From: CAIXPS01 sp034430115
Lineage (GTDB): Bacteria > Chloroflexota > Anaerolineae > J036 > Brachytrichaceae
NCBI GenBank assembly: GCA_034430115.1
Contig: DAOUFG010000080.1
Location: 1 to 64,000 of the forward strand
Reading direction: 5' to 3'
Length of the DNA: 64,000 bases
The first letter of the stretch is position 1; each line of letters opens with the position of its first letter. This document shows positions 63,203 to 64,000 of this stretch, in pieces. A model generated the notes under the pieces. The model worked only from the letters and a program-made list of their open reading frames with translations. It ran no database searches and was not told the origin of the DNA. The position numbers and the translations under genes are program-made.

Positions 63203-64000
63203 CTAATTATTGGCCGATACATCGGTGGAATAGAAATTGGTAGCGCGAATCACCGCGTATGCCAACACTACACCGATGATCATCATCAGGACCGAAATCA
63301 CGGCGGACGCGCCGAAGTTACCTAACCCAAAGGCCCAGTTATAGGCGACAAGGTTTGGCGACCATAAGTTCGAAATCGTGGAGGTGACGCCGCTCATCAG
63401 TTGCGGTTCAGCAAACAACTGCACGTTGCCGGCCATAACGTTGATCAACATGAAGGCGATGTAACGCCCAATCAACGGACGCTTGATCAACCATGCCAGT
63501 TGGAATGGATTGCACCCATCCATGATGGCCGCTTCGACGATTTCCTCGGAGATGCCTTGTAACGCGCCGTAAAATACGGCGATCCACCCTCCCGCGCCCC
63601 CGAAAAAGCCCATCAAGGTGAACACCACCGGCGCCGTGTCGTTGTTCACCACCTGCTTGATGTCCGTAAAGCCAATCAGGTGCAACACCGGCCTGAAGAC
63701 ACTCAGATCGGGGTTGAAGGTGAACAGGAATAGCATTACCAGGGCCGGGCCAGTCACCGCGCCAGGGAGGAAATAAACTGTGCGCATGACCAACGAAAAG
63801 CGATTCGGGCGCGCGTGCAAGAGAAGCGCCAGCAGCACGACAAAGACCAACCCAAACGGCACCGAGACAATCAGGAAGCGCAAGACGTTTCCAAAGGCGG
63901 GGAGCAGATAGGGATCCTTAAATGCCCTGATGATATTAGCAAAGCCGGCCTGGAAGAATATCGGTTTTCCGCCCTTGAACGTCGCAAATGTTAATAGCAA
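63203..64000 (-). CDS. Sugar ABC transporter permease, MalF type, 5'-truncated by window edge
   Basis: 265 codons to the window edge; the N-terminus and first membrane helix lie beyond. The EAA loop is EEIVEAAIMDGCNPFQLAWLIKRPLIG, and the last helix ends AVISVLMMIIGVVLAYAVIRAT. It forms a pair with the MalG-type gene 18 bp downstream. A binding-protein gene is expected further upstream (above 64000). Confidence 0.9.
   Translation of the reverse strand: MLLTFATFKGGKPIFFQAGFANIIRAFKDPYLLPAFGNVLRFLIVSVPFGLVFVVLLALLLHARPNRFSLVMRTVYFLPGAVTGPALVMLFLFTFNPDLSVFRPVLHLIGFTDIKQVVNNDTAPVVFTLMGFFGGAGGWIAVFYGALQGISEEIVEAAIMDGCNPFQLAWLIKRPLIGRYIAFMLINVMAGNVQLFAEPQLMSGVTSTISNLWSPNLVAYNWAFGLGNFGASAVISVLMMIIGVVLAYAVIRATNFYSTDVSANN

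Overview
The window is about 64 kb of GC-rich bacterial chromosome. The gene content suggests a member of the Chloroflexota, probably Anaerolineae-like. The grounds are inferential: a T-box in front of valS, RNase Y, RmsI/Mfd/RecX-type bacterial housekeeping, Tat/lipoprotein sugar-binding proteins with MalFG-type permeases, an FmrO/Rmt-type 16S rRNA methyltransferase, and many short low-complexity inverted repeats between genes. No rRNA, tRNA, CRISPR array, transposase or phage gene was found.

Layout. 1-7.2 kb: a truncated S41 protease, a HAD hydrolase, a lipoprotein, a PhoR-like histidine kinase, and valS behind a complete T-box leader. 7.4-10.6 kb: a nucleoside phosphorylase, then a small AT-richer island with a PD-(D/E)XK-like protein and a DUF2971 protein, then a DUF3054 membrane protein. 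10.7-23.7 kb, nearly all minus strand: an orphan molybdenum hydroxylase large subunit, a CopD-like protein, Hsp20, a small structured transcription unit, a giant glycosidase/O-antigen-ligase fusion, a HEAT-repeat protein, RseP, a GNAT, MiaB and a methyltransferase. 23.8-48.5 kb: housekeeping genes (accC, a Trm112-like gene, mfd, rsmI, a TGT homologue, a 16S rRNA methyltransferase, recX, rny, lysS, an S1 protein, an M24 peptidase, an SPFH protein, a metalloprotease, pheT). 48.6-60.9 kb: a regulatory and transport block. 61-64 kb: a mannonate dehydratase and a second sugar permease pair running off the window.

Two things stand out. First, the block at 48.6-60.9 kb has a sugar ABC transporter (binding protein plus two permeases) and an aldo/keto reductase flanked on both sides by paralogous convergent pairs. 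Each pair is a membrane hybrid histidine kinase and a regulator of unusual build: a sigma-region-4-like helix-turn-helix, then a degenerate ATPase-like domain, then a C-terminal receiver. This looks like a duplicated signalling module controlling carbohydrate uptake; with mannonate dehydratase next door, hexuronate or related sugars are plausible substrates. Second, a family of palindromic repeats built from a roughly 7-nt phrase (GATTGGA/GAGATT and its complement) recurs across the window. It lies flush with stop codons and, in at least three cases (mfd, the molybdenum hydroxylase, the O-antigen ligase fusion), sits inside a gene and is read through in frame as a 35-45 residue insert. This resembles in concept the in-frame palindromic elements of Rickettsia, but I know of no described family with this sequence.

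Other points are a probable independent small RNA at 14.8-15.0 kb with two mutually exclusive hairpins around a near-perfect Shine-Dalgarno, an unexplained structured intergenic region before recX, and an intrinsic homologue of aminoglycoside-resistance 16S rRNA m7G1405 methyltransferases.
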